A stretch of 20,270 nucleotides of DNA. Source: Byssochlamys sp. IMV 00236. Its lineage: Eukaryota > Ascomycota > Eurotiomycetes > Eurotiales > Thermoascaceae. Numbering within the stretch: the first letter of the stretch is position 1; each line of letters opens with the position of its first letter. The position numbers and the translations under genes were made by a program. Under the pieces are notes generated by a model. The model was not told the origin of the DNA, did not search any database, and saw only the letters and a program-made list of their open reading frames with translations. Shown here in pieces: positions 20,032 to 20,270 of this stretch. The DNA lies in the NCBI GenBank assembly GCA_001931875.2, contig MSJH02000783.1:1-20270 (forward strand), read 5' to 3'.

Positions 20032-20270
20032 TTATTCGCAAATTATTCGTGCACTGATAAAAAAATAATAATTTCAGACAACAAATAATAAAAAAGAGAG
20101 CCCATCAGAAGCAAAAGGATGAATAAAGAAATTATTAGTAAATCAGTTATTTACATTGATACTAAATACTTACATTAAGAGAGAGCTTATAAGAGAAATA
20201 AAGAAGTCAAGATCAGACTGTTTAAACAAATTCTCTAACAACTCTTTGATTTTGTTATAAAGTCTTGACC
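20032..20270 (-). CDS. Probable 3' end of a gene running off the window
   Basis: On the minus strand the frame is open from the window edge to 20174 (RLYNKIKELLENLFKQSDL, then FFISLISSLL), an amphipathic helical sequence. It ends at a consensus donor GTAAGT. A 120-nt GT–AG intron (20173–20054, with TTACTAAT branch-like and T-rich sites before CAG) leads in phase to a short last exon (IARIICE) with TAA at 20032–20034, followed by an AATAAA-like signal. Only about 40 residues are visible and the family cannot be named. Confidence 0.4.

Noticed and set aside
1..20270. CRISPR array, rRNA, tRNA or a defence or biosynthetic gene cluster
   Set aside because: No regularly spaced repeats, no recognisable cloverleaf or rRNA core, and no cluster of related enzymes were seen; the gene set is ordinary fungal nuclear DNA with mobile elements.

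Overview
The window looks like nuclear DNA of a filamentous fungus, most likely an early-diverging Mucoromycota species (Mucorales-like). The reasons are its AT-rich composition, genes packed with many short GT–AG introns (mostly 46–68 nt), a TA-inserting Tc1 element carrying a DD34E transposase, and conserved eukaryotic genes (DOP1, dynactin p27, mitochondrial rhomboid). The assignment comes from reading the sequence; no search was run.

Layout. 102–6283 (minus) is a complete 12-exon DOP1/Dopey gene of about 1861 aa with a 16-glutamine tract. 6854–9363 (plus) is a broken multi-exon gene of a family I do not recognise, ending in a coiled coil. 9480–9760 (minus) is a relic of a Ty3/gypsy-type integrase next to a long A/T tract. 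10469–11279 (minus) is an intact 3-exon short-chain dehydrogenase with a TATA box. 11619–13592 is a nest of mobile elements: a decayed plus-strand IS630/Tc1-like transposase is split by a 1701-bp Tc1 element with 49-bp inverted ends and TA duplication, and that element holds a 387-bp non-autonomous element with 21-bp inverted ends. A second, inverted copy of the small element lies at 14840–15196. Around it are an unrecognised five-exon minus-strand gene model (13901–14536) and plus-strand coding-like segments (14738–14839 and 15199–15764). 16320–17280 (plus) is a two-exon 7-TM receptor-like protein. 17446–18283 (minus) is a six-exon dynactin subunit 6. 18348–19705 (plus) is a three-exon mitochondrial rhomboid protease. 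The right edge (20032–20270, minus) probably holds the last exons of another gene.

The recognisable host genes are housekeeping cell-biology genes: endosome–Golgi trafficking (DOP1), dynein cargo transport (DCTN6), mitochondrial membrane proteolysis (rhomboid), a redox enzyme and a possible receptor. They do not form a pathway. DCTN6 and the rhomboid gene are divergent, with only 64 bp between start codons. The middle third (about 6.9–15.8 kb) is a decay zone of transposons and broken genes. The least explained parts are the unrecognised gene at 6854–9363, the small-element family, and two possible introns under 30 nt.
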